Positions 1 to 7,044 of a stretch of 64,000 nt of DNA are shown piece after piece (position 1 is the first letter of the stretch; every line of letters begins with the position of its first letter). The position numbers were made by a program, and so were the translations under genes. The notes under the pieces are model-generated. The model ran no database searches. It saw nothing but the letters and a program-made list of their open reading frames with translations, and was not told the DNA's origin. This DNA is from Bacteroidia bacterium (GTDB lineage Bacteria; Bacteroidota; Bacteroidia; B-17B0; Aurantibacillaceae): positions 186,001-250,000 of the forward strand of contig JAEUTO010000009.1 in assembly GCA_016787785.1 (NCBI GenBank), in the 5' to 3' direction.

Positions 1-37
1 TATTGCGGGGAAATGGTGGGGAAAATACCTCAACAAA

Positions 38-67
38 AAACCCTCAACTATTGCTAGTAAAGGGTTT
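38..67 (-). terminator. Displaced tRNA-Phe terminator in the left chromosomal flank
   Basis: AAACCCT (38-44) pairs with AGGGTTT (61-67). Read on the minus strand the stem is followed by a T-run, as in an intrinsic terminator. It sits just beyond the left copy of the tRNA 3' end, so it is probably the original terminator of the tRNA-Phe gene, now separated from it by the element. Positions 1-77 are then host chromosome; I see no gene there. Confidence 0.55.
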
Positions 68-77
68 CCGTTTTTCA

Positions 78-102
78 TTTGTGGTGCCTCCAGAAACTGA
101 AC
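78..102. repeat. Left attachment site (partial tRNA-Phe 3' end)
   Basis: TTTGTGGTGCCTCCAG at 78-93 is identical to 46532-46547, the 3' end of the tRNA-Phe gene. The similarity continues with three mismatches to 102 (GAAC matches 46553-46556). The copy is too short to be a tRNA gene. Together with an integrase beside the intact tRNA at the other end, this marks the left boundary of a tRNA-integrated element. Confidence 0.8.
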
Positions 103-154
103 TACACCCCTAATTCCTTTGTAAACATTGATTTTTTTATTTTTTTCAATGTTT

Positions 155-167
155 TGGCTACACATTG
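155..167. repeat. Candidate integrase arm site, left end
   Basis: TGGCTACACATTG occurs here and again at 46393-46405 in the same orientation, near the opposite end of the element. In both places it forms part of a small inverted repeat (CAATG...CATTG). A sequence shared by both ends and close to the att core is expected for arm-type binding sites of a tyrosine recombinase. The stretch 103-313 holds no other recognisable feature. Confidence 0.4.
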
Positions 168-313
168 TATGTGCAGAATTATTTAGTCAAATATACAATT
201 TTTTTTTGTTTCCAACCATCACTAAAAACCTACCAGTTGTAAAAAAATTATGTTAAAACCAAACTACAATTCACTTTTGTGCGTTATAATCAGTGTATAA
301 GTAACCCAGCTTT

Positions 314-838
314 ATGTACACAAAAGATCCTGTATGGCTATACCCAGAAGCCATAGTACTCATGTACAAAGATTTTTGCTTTAAGAATAATATAACTGAG
401 AGGAAGTTAAGAACCTTAGTAGATGCTTTTTTATTGCGTGGCCGTTCAAACAGGAACACTAAGAAAGTTGAAATCTTGCAGGAATCCTTTGAAGTTTTGC
501 AAGCTCACATCATTTATAATTACGAAATGAAAACCTGCAAGAACAAGGAGATGGTTATTCGACCAGTATATATGAAATATAAGTATCAGGTTTATTATGA
601 TAGTAACCATAGTTGGTATACGCCAAAAGAAGTAATAGAAAATTATCCTTTTTTTAAAATGGAACAAAACTATACAACTAATTTTATTGGAGATCTTGTC
701 GAAATTGGCATGATTACTGGTAAATACGTCACTTCTGAACGTTGTTTTTACATTCTGATTCCCTCCATAGTTTGGTTAATCAAATATCACGAATATACAG
801 TTAGCCAATATTTATTTTTCCCCCCTCAAAACCCCTGA
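314..838 (+). CDS. Hypothetical protein, 174 aa
   Basis: I do not recognise this protein. It is basic and aromatic-rich, with a pattern of predicted helices and no signal peptide or membrane segment. The N-terminal half is rich in Lys/Arg (for example RGRSNRNTKK), and the C-terminal part could be a small winged-helix-like domain, but no motif proves it. It is the first gene inside the left end and is followed by a good terminator, so it is probably transcribed alone. Its position next to the attachment site and the basic charge would fit a role in element maintenance or regulation, which is a guess from context. The opposite strand also has open frames here, but they lack family-like features. 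Confidence 0.6.
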   Translation: MYTKDPVWLYPEAIVLMYKDFCFKNNITERKLRTLVDAFLLRGRSNRNTKKVEILQESFEVLQAHIIYNYEMKTCKNKEMVIRPVYMKYKYQVYYDSNHSWYTPKEVIENYPFFKMEQNYTTNFIGDLVEIGMITGKYVTSERCFYILIPSIVWLIKYHEYTVSQYLFFPPQNP

Positions 839-860
839 AAATAAAATAACAAATTTTATA

Positions 861-887
861 AAAGCCACCTTGTTGTGGCTTTTTTTG
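861..887 (+). terminator. Intrinsic terminator after the first gene
   Basis: AAGCCAC (862-868) and GTGGCTT (875-881) form a hairpin with a 6-nt loop, followed directly by a T-run. It lies 23 bases after the stop of the 174-aa gene. Confidence 0.8.
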
Positions 888-905
888 TTTTGTGTAATCA
901 AATCC

Positions 906-936
906 AAATTTCGCAAGTTACCTAGTTGCGAAATTT
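906..936. promoter_or_regulatory. Perfect 11-bp inverted repeat, candidate operator or origin element
   Basis: AAATTTCGCAA (906-916) and TTGCGAAATTT (926-936) are exact inverted copies around a 9-nt centre (GTTACCTAG). There is no T-run after it, so it is not a simple terminator. It lies in the 294-base gap before the first HTH gene and could be an operator for one of the element's regulators or part of an origin. The rest of the gap (937-1104) shows no gene. Confidence 0.45.
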
Positions 937-1104
937 CGCCTTGTCAATAACTATCCCTCAATTGTAAATTATTGCATTTTAATTAAATGGAATGATCGTT
1001 CTAAATCATTAAAGCTATCGTCTAACCTCTGTAATGCTTGTTAATACTTACTTTTTTAACGGTTGAAATTTCAAAAATGGCCAGTTTCGGGATTTCTACC
1101 GTCG

Positions 1105-1122
1105 GAGATTTGTAGTATAAAA
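1105..1122 (+). promoter_or_regulatory. Candidate promoter of the HTH gene cluster
   Basis: GAGATTTG at 1105-1112 resembles the Bacteroidota -7 element TAnnTTTG, and it continues as TTTGTAGTATAAA. The same TTTGTAGTATAAA occurs at 2264-2276 in front of the structural operon, preceded by GACCTTTG. The shared block suggests that the two operons use the same kind of promoter. I could not pick a convincing -33 element. Confidence 0.45.
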
Positions 1123-1132
1123 ACTAGAAATC

Positions 1133-1420
1133 ATGGAAGTTGTAACCACAGTTAAAGTTTCAGACTTAGAAGCATTACACGCAGCAATAGCTGAACTGCG
1201 GAGTGAAATCAAAGAACTGAAAGAAATCGAAAAAGAAGCGAGAGCTTTTAGCATTCAGCATACCGCTGAGCAATTAGACGTGCATCACTGCACCGTTAGA
1301 AAATTTATTAGGGAGAAAAAACTATTTGCAAAATATATTGACGGTACTTCCGGCAAATGTATGGTTCCTCTCTGGTCAATCACAGCCTATTTAAAATCCA
1401 CAAAAAATTCAAACCAATAA
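1133..1420 (+). CDS. Excisionase-like helix-turn-helix protein, 95 aa
   Basis: An N-terminal heptad-like helix (about residues 10-40, rich in Glu/Lys/Leu) leads into a helix-turn-helix. The segment around AEQLDVHHCTVRKFIREKKL fits the MerR-like HTH_17 domain used by excisionases and small phage regulators, including a following wing that ends in a polar loop and PLWSI. No membrane segment is visible. It starts 20 bases after a candidate promoter and heads a three-gene set (1133-2025). A role as excisionase or transcriptional regulator of the element is inferred from the fold type and its place near the att site. The same TAGAAATCATGG leader occurs before the next gene. Confidence 0.65.
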   Translation: MEVVTTVKVSDLEALHAAIAELRSEIKELKEIEKEARAFSIQHTAEQLDVHHCTVRKFIREKKLFAKYIDGTSGKCMVPLWSITAYLKSTKNSNQ

Positions 1421-1432
1421 AAATTAGAAATC

Positions 1433-1819
1433 ATGGACAGAAACATTTTTGACAACCACGCTGCTTATAACCGTTACCTATCGGTTGAAGGTAATCGCCC
1501 AAGCGAAACATATACAAAACCGAGCTTATACATTTGCGATAGTAAAATGAAAAAAGCATTTAAAGATCTAAGCGATGAAGAAATAAAAACACTTTTTGCT
1601 AACCCAAAAGCAGAAGTTTTAGGTATAAGAAAATACCGAGAACAGTTAGTTGAAAAACTAAATGAGTTAGTAGAATGGCAAACATTCAATGCTTTAGTCA
1701 TTTTGTTTTCAGAAGGTAATTTGGAATGTGCAAAATTTATTTTAAAATGCCATTGGGAAGATAATTGTCCGTTTGAAAACGAAGCAGAGCTATATAAATT
1801 AATTTCAAAAAAATGGTAG
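1433..1819 (+). CDS. Hypothetical protein, 128 aa
   Basis: Not recognised. It is an acidic, helical, soluble-looking protein with no signal peptide or TM segment. A Lys-rich stretch near residues 38-46 is followed by amphipathic helices. It begins 12 bases after the HTH gene, shares its leader sequence, and overlaps the next HTH gene by 7 bases, so it belongs to the same small regulatory operon. Nothing in the sequence shows a catalytic function. Confidence 0.6.
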   Translation: MDRNIFDNHAAYNRYLSVEGNRPSETYTKPSLYICDSKMKKAFKDLSDEEIKTLFANPKAEVLGIRKYREQLVEKLNELVEWQTFNALVILFSEGNLECAKFILKCHWEDNCPFENEAELYKLISKKW

Positions 1820-2025
1820 GTGGTATTTTCATAACCGTACAAGATGTTCAGCAATTAATGGGTTGTAATAGATACAATACAGCACAACAGTATTTGCTTA
1901 CAGTTAAGGATGCGATGAAATTAAAACGCAAGTATATAACTATAAAAGAATTTTGTGCTTATGAAGAACTGGAATTTGAATACGTTTGGAAAATTATCAG
2001 ACCCGGCATCCCTATTACAATTTAA
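1813..2025 (+). CDS. Small helix-turn-helix protein, 70 aa
   Basis: The sequence ITVQDVQQLMGCNRYNTAQQ, then a basic middle and a second segment TIKEFCAYEE, matches the layout of short HTH_17 / DUF3853-like DNA-binding proteins common on Bacteroidota mobile elements. The start overlaps the end of the previous gene by 7 bases, indicating translational coupling. A terminator follows 16 bases after the stop, so it ends the operon. It is probably a second regulator or recombination directionality factor; the family assignment is by motif only. Confidence 0.6.
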   Translation: MVGGIFITVQDVQQLMGCNRYNTAQQYLLTVKDAMKLKRKYITIKEFCAYEELEFEYVWKIIRPGIPITI

Positions 2026-2041
2026 AAATTCTCCACACCTA

Positions 2042-2070
2042 AAACCCTTTTCACAAGAAAGGGTTTTTTT
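2042..2070 (+). terminator. Intrinsic terminator of the small regulatory operon
   Basis: AAACCCTTT (2042-2050) pairs with AAAGGGTTT (2058-2066) around a 7-nt loop and is followed by more T. Confidence 0.85.
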
Positions 2071-2140
2071 ATGCACTATTTTTAAAAAAGAGATTTTCAA
2101 CTGAATCTAGTGTCTATTGAAAATCAATTATTTACAAGGT

Positions 2141-2233
2141 TCTTCGGCGTTTTTCGGCGGTTCTCAACGTTTTTCGGCGTTTTTACACTCATTCACACTC
2201 AATCACACGCTATTAGGCGCTTTACGGCGTTTC
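2141..2233. repeat. Iteron-like CGGCGTTT repeat array
   Basis: TTCGGCGTTTTTCGGCGG, AACGTTTTTCGGCGTTTTTAC and TTACGGCGTTTC carry a repeated CGGCGTTT unit, with an additional set of short direct repeats between them (CACTCA, CACTCA, CACGC). The patch is more GC-rich than its surroundings. It lies between the regulatory operon's terminator and the promoter of the structural operon. It could be a replication origin, a regulator-binding array or a packaging signal; the sequence alone does not decide. Confidence 0.5.
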
Positions 2234-2259
2234 TTAAAATCCACCTCCCATAGTCTTCT

Positions 2260-2277
2260 GACCTTTGTAGTATAAAG
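2260..2277 (+). promoter_or_regulatory. Candidate promoter of the structural operon
   Basis: GACCTTTG (2260-2267) followed by TAGTATAAA repeats the block found at 1105-1122. It ends about 11 bases before the first ATG of the long plus-strand gene block. Confidence 0.45.
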
Positions 2278-2287
2278 CAGAAGATAA

Positions 2288-2557
2288 ATGAACACCACAG
2301 ACATATTATTAATCATCAACAGCATCTTACTGGGCTTAATTAGTTTGCTCTTTATTCTGATCGGTTATTTTTTAAAAGATCTGCATAAAGATTTTAAACA
2401 CATGGTTGAGCGGGTAAATAAACTTCATTCAGAACTCTACACGCACACAACCATTTTTGAAAACCTAACGAAGATTTTTCAGAGGCAAATTGATGGTTTA
2501 GCGGAAAGATTAAAAAAAATAGAAAAATTCATTTATAACTCACAAAAAAATAAGTAG
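2288..2557 (+). CDS. Small membrane protein with coiled coil, 89 aa
   Basis: Residues about 6-28 form a strongly hydrophobic TM helix, followed by a heptad-like amphipathic region to the C-terminus, which is rich in Lys/Glu/Leu. No family is recognised. It is the first gene of the long plus-strand block that looks like a virion and lysis module and is one base from the next gene. Single-TM proteins with a soluble helix are frequent among minor components of membrane-containing viruses, but this is only suggestive. Confidence 0.6.
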   Translation: MNTTDILLIINSILLGLISLLFILIGYFLKDLHKDFKHMVERVNKLHSELYTHTTIFENLTKIFQRQIDGLAERLKKIEKFIYNSQKNK

Positions 2558-2558
2558 G

Positions 2559-3023
2559 ATGAATATTTTGATCGTACCACTAATTGGAATAGTAGGCTTG
2601 GCCATCTGGGGATTAAGCAAAGTTGCGAAAGTTGGAAACAACATTGTTACAGAAATCAAAGCAAAGATTTTTAGTGTCAATTTTTCAAGCATTCGTATTG
2701 ACGTAGATGTGAAAGTTAAAAACCCATCTAACAGCAGAGCAACTGTTAAGCATCCCTTCGTTAAAATTTCTTTTAAGGATAAAGTTATTGGAAGCTCTGA
2801 AGTAATAGATAAAACGTATAACATCGAACCACTATCTCAATTCAATCTTCTCACTACGCAAATCCCTGTTCAGCTTTTTAGTTTGGGGCCTTTAGCCGCA
2901 GAGTTGGTAAAAAAAGCACAGGACAAAAAATACCCTATCACATTACAAATTACTATTCAAACAAGTGCGGTTGTATTAGGAGCAAACATACCATACACAG
3001 ACACACAAGACATTACCATCTAG
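2559..3023 (+). CDS. Membrane-anchored LEA/WHy-like beta-sandwich protein, 154 aa
   Basis: A hydrophobic N-terminal helix (about residues 3-22) is followed by a beta-rich domain. The pattern IRIDVDVKVKNPSNSRATVK, then hydrophobic strands, resembles the water-stress/LEA-14 (WHy) fold, in which an NPS-type turn follows the first strands. These domains bind membranes or other proteins in several systems. The gene is tightly packed between two other membrane-anchored genes (gaps of 1 and 12 bases). A role as a structural or membrane-associated component of the putative particle is inference. Confidence 0.6.
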   Translation: MNILIVPLIGIVGLAIWGLSKVAKVGNNIVTEIKAKIFSVNFSSIRIDVDVKVKNPSNSRATVKHPFVKISFKDKVIGSSEVIDKTYNIEPLSQFNLLTTQIPVQLFSLGPLAAELVKKAQDKKYPITLQITIQTSAVVLGANIPYTDTQDITI

Positions 3024-3035
3024 GTTAAGAAAAAC

Positions 3036-4829
3036 GTGAGTAATAAATATAAACATATTCAATCCGGTAAAGAGTACGAAAAATACTTCAGTAAACCCAC
3101 AGGGAAAAACGAAGACATTAAACGTAACTCTAAACTAGAAGACACCATTGAGTTTTTGCCAATTGGCATAGCAAGATCACAATGGCAGGTAAAAGACTTT
3201 TGCAGAACGCTAAAAAGCAGAAACGCAGAAGGCATCTGTGCTGAATTATGGGATTGGATTTACACCCATATTCGTTACAATCAGGACGTAAAAGGCAAAG
3301 AGCAAATACGCAGTCCAAGAAGAAGTTTTTTTGACAGGGAAGCAGGAGTTGATTGTGATGATTATACCGTATTTATTTCCTGTGTTTTGTGTGAGTTTAA
3401 AATACCGCACACGTTAAGAATAGCAAAGTACAAAGAGCAAAACGGATTCCAACACATTTATCCCATCGTGCCATTAGAAGATGGAAGTTATATCACGATG
3501 GATTGTGTAGCAGATTCTTTCGATTATGAAGTCCCATTTATAGAAACAATAGACAAAGCAATGGATTTACAATTTTTAGACGGCATTGATGATGATACAT
3601 CATCCATCCAAATAAGCGGCATAGATGCCGAAGACCTGTTATCAGGTTATGAAGACATGGGCGAACTAGGAAAACGCTTGAAGGATACCAAGATTGCCAA
3701 AAAAGTGGGCGGTGCTGTAAAAAAGACCGTTCAAAAAGTAGCACAAAGCAAAGTCTATAATCAAATACGTAAAGGCGTACACGCAGTTAACAGAGTTAAT
3801 CCGGCTACCGCATTATTACGTGCAGGAATTTTAGCCTCGTTAAAATTAAACGTTTTTAAAGTAGCAGAGACATTGCGCTATGGGTATTTGAGCAATCAAC
3901 AAGCCCAAGCCAAAGGCTTTGATATGGAAAAATTCAACCGCCTTGTAGGAGTAAAAAACCGTCTGCAAAAAATCTTTTATGGTGCAGGCGGTAAAGAAGA
4001 AAATTTTAAAAATGCCATACTTACGGGTAAAGGCAATCAAAACAAAGAAGTACTGGCAGGACTAAATGCCATCGATCAAAACGAGTACACCTTAAATGAC
4101 GACTTATCTCAAATTTTAGGAATCGAAAGCTACGATTCAGAAATGCAGGGAGTAGAAGGCATTGAAGGATTAGGCGAACCAGCTACAGGCGCAGCCATCG
4201 CTGCGGCAACAAGTGTAATGACAGCCATTGCCGGATTATTAAAAGGCATAGGCAGTTTGCGTAAAAAAAAGCAGGAAGAAGCAAAAAGCAATTCAGAAAA
4301 AAGTAACGGAAACGATGAAGGTGGATCAGCGGATAGACCATCAGTAGATACATCTTCATCAGAAACACCAACTACTGAAACACCTTTTGTAGAAACTTCA
4401 CAAAATCAAAGTACCCAAGACACATCTGTTAATGCCAAAGACGGACAGGATAACAGTTCAGGCAGCAATGCCACTGAAACCAACTCCGAAACGAGTAACA
4501 CCACCGATGCAAACAGTTCAGGTACAACAGCTGATGAAACTGCTGTAACGCAGTCTGCAAGAGCAGAAGCAAACACCAATGCCAAAGCAACCCAAACAGG
4601 CTTTGCAAAATTAAAAACCTTGGCAAAGGCTAACCCTGTTGCAACAGGAGCAATTGCTGTAGTAGCAGTTAGTTTGGTAGTCTGGGCGATCGTGGCTTAC
4701 AGTAACAAGGACGAAAAAAAGAAAAAAAGCGAAGGAAGTCTAACGGGTTTTCCAAAAAAGAAAAAAAACAAAAAGAATAAACAGCATTCACACAAACATC
4801 AACACATTAAAATTCAAAAATTAAGATAA
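3036..4829 (+). CDS. Transglutaminase-fold protein with C-terminal membrane anchor, 597 aa
   Basis: The start is a GTG. Residues about 60-170 carry a transglutaminase-like (papain-fold) core: Cys in VDCDDY (near 106), His in FQHIYP (near 140) and Asp in TMDCV (near 155), giving a plausible Cys-His-Asp triad. A basic helical middle follows, then a long low-complexity region rich in Ser, Thr, Asn and Glu (about 420-520). One TM helix follows (about 533-556), ending in a very Lys- and His-rich tail. Such domains in phage proteins can act on peptidoglycan peptides or crosslink proteins. It is the largest gene of the structural block and may be an entry or membrane-bound protein; the substrate is unknown. 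Confidence 0.65.
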   Translation: MSNKYKHIQSGKEYEKYFSKPTGKNEDIKRNSKLEDTIEFLPIGIARSQWQVKDFCRTLKSRNAEGICAELWDWIYTHIRYNQDVKGKEQIRSPRRSFFDREAGVDCDDYTVFISCVLCEFKIPHTLRIAKYKEQNGFQHIYPIVPLEDGSYITMDCVADSFDYEVPFIETIDKAMDLQFLDGIDDDTSSIQISGIDAEDLLSGYEDMGELGKRLKDTKIAKKVGGAVKKTVQKVAQSKVYNQIRKGVHAVNRVNPATALLRAGILASLKLNVFKVAETLRYGYLSNQQAQAKGFDMEKFNRLVGVKNRLQKIFYGAGGKEENFKNAILTGKGNQNKEVLAGLNAIDQNEYTLNDDLSQILGIESYDSEMQGVEGIEGLGEPATGAAIAAATSVMTAIAGLLKGIGSLRKKKQEEAKSNSEKSNGNDEGGSADRPSVDTSSSETPTTETPFVETSQNQSTQDTSVNAKDGQDNSSGSNATETNSETSNTTDANSSGTTADETAVTQSARAEANTNAKATQTGFAKLKTLAKANPVATGAIAVVAVSLVVWAIVAYSNKDEKKKKSEGSLTGFPKKKKNKKNKQHSHKHQHIKIQKLR

Positions 4830-4962
4830 ACACATTTCTCCGCAAAGAGTTTTTTTATGACAACACGTTGTTTGAAGTACAAAAATAAAAGTTGGCAAAA
4901 AAAACAGAAGATCGTCACTAACAAATAAGATCTAAAAAAACGGAAAAATAAAAACAAACAAC

Positions 4963-5547
4963 ATGGCAAGCAAGGCAAAGACTAACAAGTCAACATCCAT
5001 ACTTGAGGTCAATCCCAAAGGGGATGTGAAACAAACCGCAATAAGAACTTTAGCAGAGGTTGGCATCTCGGTTTTAGGCGGTGGACTTTTAGGAGCAGCC
5101 ATTGGTAAACCCTCGTTCTTAATCGGACTGGCGTTAACCGGTGTAGGTTACTATAAGGGTGTTTCATGGCTTGCCCCTTTGGGATTAGGGATGATGAGTA
5201 CATCACATCTGATCCCTGACAAAAGTAGTGGCGTTTCAGGTTTTGATTTAAAAACAGAAACAACCAATGCTAAAAACCGTATGCTCTCTTTTAAAGACAG
5301 CATCTTGCAAAAAACCTATATAGATAAATTAATACCATCTAAAAAGGCAAATAACGCAAGACAGATCAGCGAAGAAAGCACAGAGGGTTTTGGAAGCTTA
5401 GAGGCAAACATCAACGCACTCGATGAGGTAGAAAAACAGTTGAACGCATCCGCTAACACGTTTTATAAACGCAGAGGCAATGCAGCAACCCGCAATTTTA
5501 CAACCCCTATCGAAGGTGGAGATGAGCCTGATTTTTCTGGAATGTAA
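4963..5547 (+). CDS. Glycine-rich membrane protein, 194 aa
   Basis: Two or three short Gly/Ala/Leu-rich hydrophobic segments lie at about residues 29-85, followed by a soluble, helical and polar C-terminal half ending in an acidic tail (DEPDFSGM). No family is recognised. It has a 133-base leader after the previous gene and is followed by a hairpin and the 243-aa beta-rich protein. A GxxxG-type membrane protein next to the coat candidate would fit an internal-membrane component, but this is inferred only from composition and order. Confidence 0.6.
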   Translation: MASKAKTNKSTSILEVNPKGDVKQTAIRTLAEVGISVLGGGLLGAAIGKPSFLIGLALTGVGYYKGVSWLAPLGLGMMSTSHLIPDKSSGVSGFDLKTETTNAKNRMLSFKDSILQKTYIDKLIPSKKANNARQISEESTEGFGSLEANINALDEVEKQLNASANTFYKRRGNAATRNFTTPIEGGDEPDFSGM

Positions 5548-5578
5548 GAGATAGCATTTTTGAAAATCACACACAAGT

Positions 5579-5650
5579 AAAAAAGAGTTCCTTATTCATT
5601 TTTAAATGGTACAGCGCAACCCATAAAAGGATGTGTAGGGAACTTTTTAT
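5579..5650 (+). promoter_or_regulatory. Long-loop hairpin before the candidate coat gene
   Basis: AAAAAGAGTTCC (near 5580-5591) can pair, with a 2-base bulge, with GGAACTTTTT (5639-5648). The GAGTTC core recurs in the two hairpins after the next gene. It could protect the mRNA or set its level. The pairing is weaker than in the two downstream hairpins. Confidence 0.4.
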
Positions 5651-5711
5651 CTCAAAAAAAATGATTCTGATAGTTATCAGAATAAAAAACAAATCACTTA
5701 AAAATAAAACA

Positions 5712-6443
5712 ATGGACGACTTAATAAGAGGAGCTATGGAAAGTGAGTACAACAACGTTGGAGATCTCATGGGCATAGACGATGCCATGATGGGAGAAGT
5801 AAGCGAATTGTTGGGACGCATGAATACGGCAGAAAAAGTAAAATTTTTCAAAAAAGTTTCCGGTAAAAGCAGTTTTTCAAGAGGCTCAAGAGCTGAATTT
5901 GAGAAATTCTTTAAAGAAGTGCCTGACAATGTAAAGACTTCGCTGATTAAAGGCGATTTACGTTTAGCGGATTATTCGATCTATTCGATTAAACCCGTAA
6001 ACAGCAAAACAATTAAATTATTTGAAACACAGGACGACAAAGAAGTAGGATTGCGTAATATCTCAAACGCAAAACTGCCAAAAAACTTTGTGTTCTTAGT
6101 AAGTGGCATCTATGTATTAGCAGGTTTATCATTAGATATCAATGATAAAGACAGAACGAAAGCCACGGACTTCAAAAGTCTTACCCTATTTCCGGCAGTA
6201 GCGAATGCAGAGTTTTCATTAAAAGCGAATAAGAAACAAATTATTCCTGATGGAAACATCATGCGCAAATTTATCACCGACAACAACCATACAGGCAACT
6301 TAGGCTATTTTAAATTGGATAACCCTCGTTTAATTAAAGACGATGAGTTAATCGAGTTTACAATTGAATTGGGAACCATGTTTGGTGTTGACCCGAACAC
6401 CGCTGTTTACGTTGCTTTAGACGGAACAGGTACTACCCCTTAG
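5712..6443 (+). CDS. Candidate major coat protein, beta-rich, 243 aa
   Basis: I chose the ATG at 5712, which starts MDDLIRGAM after a clear leader; an upstream in-frame ATG at 5631 lies inside the hairpin region. A helical N-terminal arm (about 80 residues) is followed by two beta-rich halves with alternating hydrophobic residues and turns. The C-terminal part contains LDNPRLIKDDELIEFTIEL and ends in a hydrophobic strand AVYVALDG. Size and pattern are compatible with a coat protein such as the double-jelly-roll proteins of tailless viruses. The gene is isolated by strong hairpins on both sides, as expected for a highly expressed product. No homology was recognised, so the coat assignment is a hypothesis. 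Other options are a spike or scaffold protein. Confidence 0.5.
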   Translation: MDDLIRGAMESEYNNVGDLMGIDDAMMGEVSELLGRMNTAEKVKFFKKVSGKSSFSRGSRAEFEKFFKEVPDNVKTSLIKGDLRLADYSIYSIKPVNSKTIKLFETQDDKEVGLRNISNAKLPKNFVFLVSGIYVLAGLSLDINDKDRTKATDFKSLTLFPAVANAEFSLKANKKQIIPDGNIMRKFITDNNHTGNLGYFKLDNPRLIKDDELIEFTIELGTMFGVDPNTAVYVALDGTGTTP

Positions 6444-6450
6444 AAATAGG

Positions 6451-6529
6451 CCTTAAAGGGAGTTCAGAAATTTTTTTAAAAGTACGCCCATAAATCATAA
6501 AAAATATAATTCTGAACTCCACACTAAGG
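6451..6529 (+). promoter_or_regulatory. Strong hairpin after the candidate coat gene (first)
   Basis: CCTTA with TAAGG and GGAGTTCAGAA (6459-6469) with TTCTGAACTCC (6510-6520) form a long two-part stem. A T-run lies inside the loop at 6471-6477. It may terminate some transcripts or protect the 3' end of the coat mRNA. Confidence 0.6.
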
Positions 6530-6544
6530 TAAAACAAAGATAAA

Positions 6545-6597
6545 AAAAGAGTTCGGTTTAAAATAAAAATAAAACCTAAAAATAACCGAACTCTTTT
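6545..6597 (+). promoter_or_regulatory. Strong hairpin after the candidate coat gene (second)
   Basis: AAAAGAGTTCGGTT (6545-6558) and AACCGAACTCTTTT (6584-6597) are a perfect 14-bp inverted repeat with a 25-nt A-rich loop. It follows the first hairpin by 15 bases and shares the GAGTTC core. Confidence 0.65.
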
Positions 6598-6629
6598 AAA
6601 TAAAAATTCAACGCAAAAAATAATTAAAG

Positions 6630-7028
6630 ATGGCATACAGGAGCAAAATAATTAAAGAATCCGTTGAGGTAGTTGTCAGCGCACCAGACCAAATTTTTAA
6701 ACAAAGTTTTGAAGTGGATAAGCACGCAGGCAAGATCTTAGGTATTTCGTTGATCTCCGATTATGACGAACTGCTTTATTACCGAGGCTCTCAAAAAATT
6801 AAGATCAACGAGATGGAAGTTTTTCCTGAAGGATATGAAAGCAAATTGCTCATGCAGGGATTAAATGTTTCGGTAAATGATCGCATCATAAAATTAGGAG
6901 AAGATATTTTGCCGGGTAATCGTAAAGTGGAAATTGATTATAAAGATACCACACACGGCTCTGCACCTTTCACACCTTACAAAGTCAAGCTATATGTGTA
7001 TAGTGAAGTGATAGATAATCAATCGTAA
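6630..7028 (+). CDS. Small beta-rich virion protein candidate, 132 aa
   Basis: Nearly all beta-like: alternating hydrophobic residues (VEVVVSAP, KILGISLIS, KVEIDYK) with short turns, ending in the strand YKVKLYVYSEV. No signal peptide, TM or catalytic motif is seen. It is the first of three small beta proteins in a row after the candidate coat protein, all with a similar last strand. A single jelly roll, minor coat, penton or spike role would fit. The family was not recognised. Confidence 0.5.
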   Translation: MAYRSKIIKESVEVVVSAPDQIFKQSFEVDKHAGKILGISLISDYDELLYYRGSQKIKINEMEVFPEGYESKLLMQGLNVSVNDRIIKLGEDILPGNRKVEIDYKDTTHGSAPFTPYKVKLYVYSEVIDNQS

Positions 7029-7044
7029 CATAAAACAATAAGTC

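Noticed and set aside
2141-2233. CRISPR array
   Set aside because: Repeat units are only about 8 bases and irregularly spaced, with no spacers of constant length and no cas genes in the window.
4183-4626. Leu/Phe-rich open frames opposite the low-complexity part of the 597-aa gene
   Set aside because: They are antisense to a Ser/Thr/Glu-rich coding region, which produces hydrophobic shadow frames; no start context or family motif supports them.
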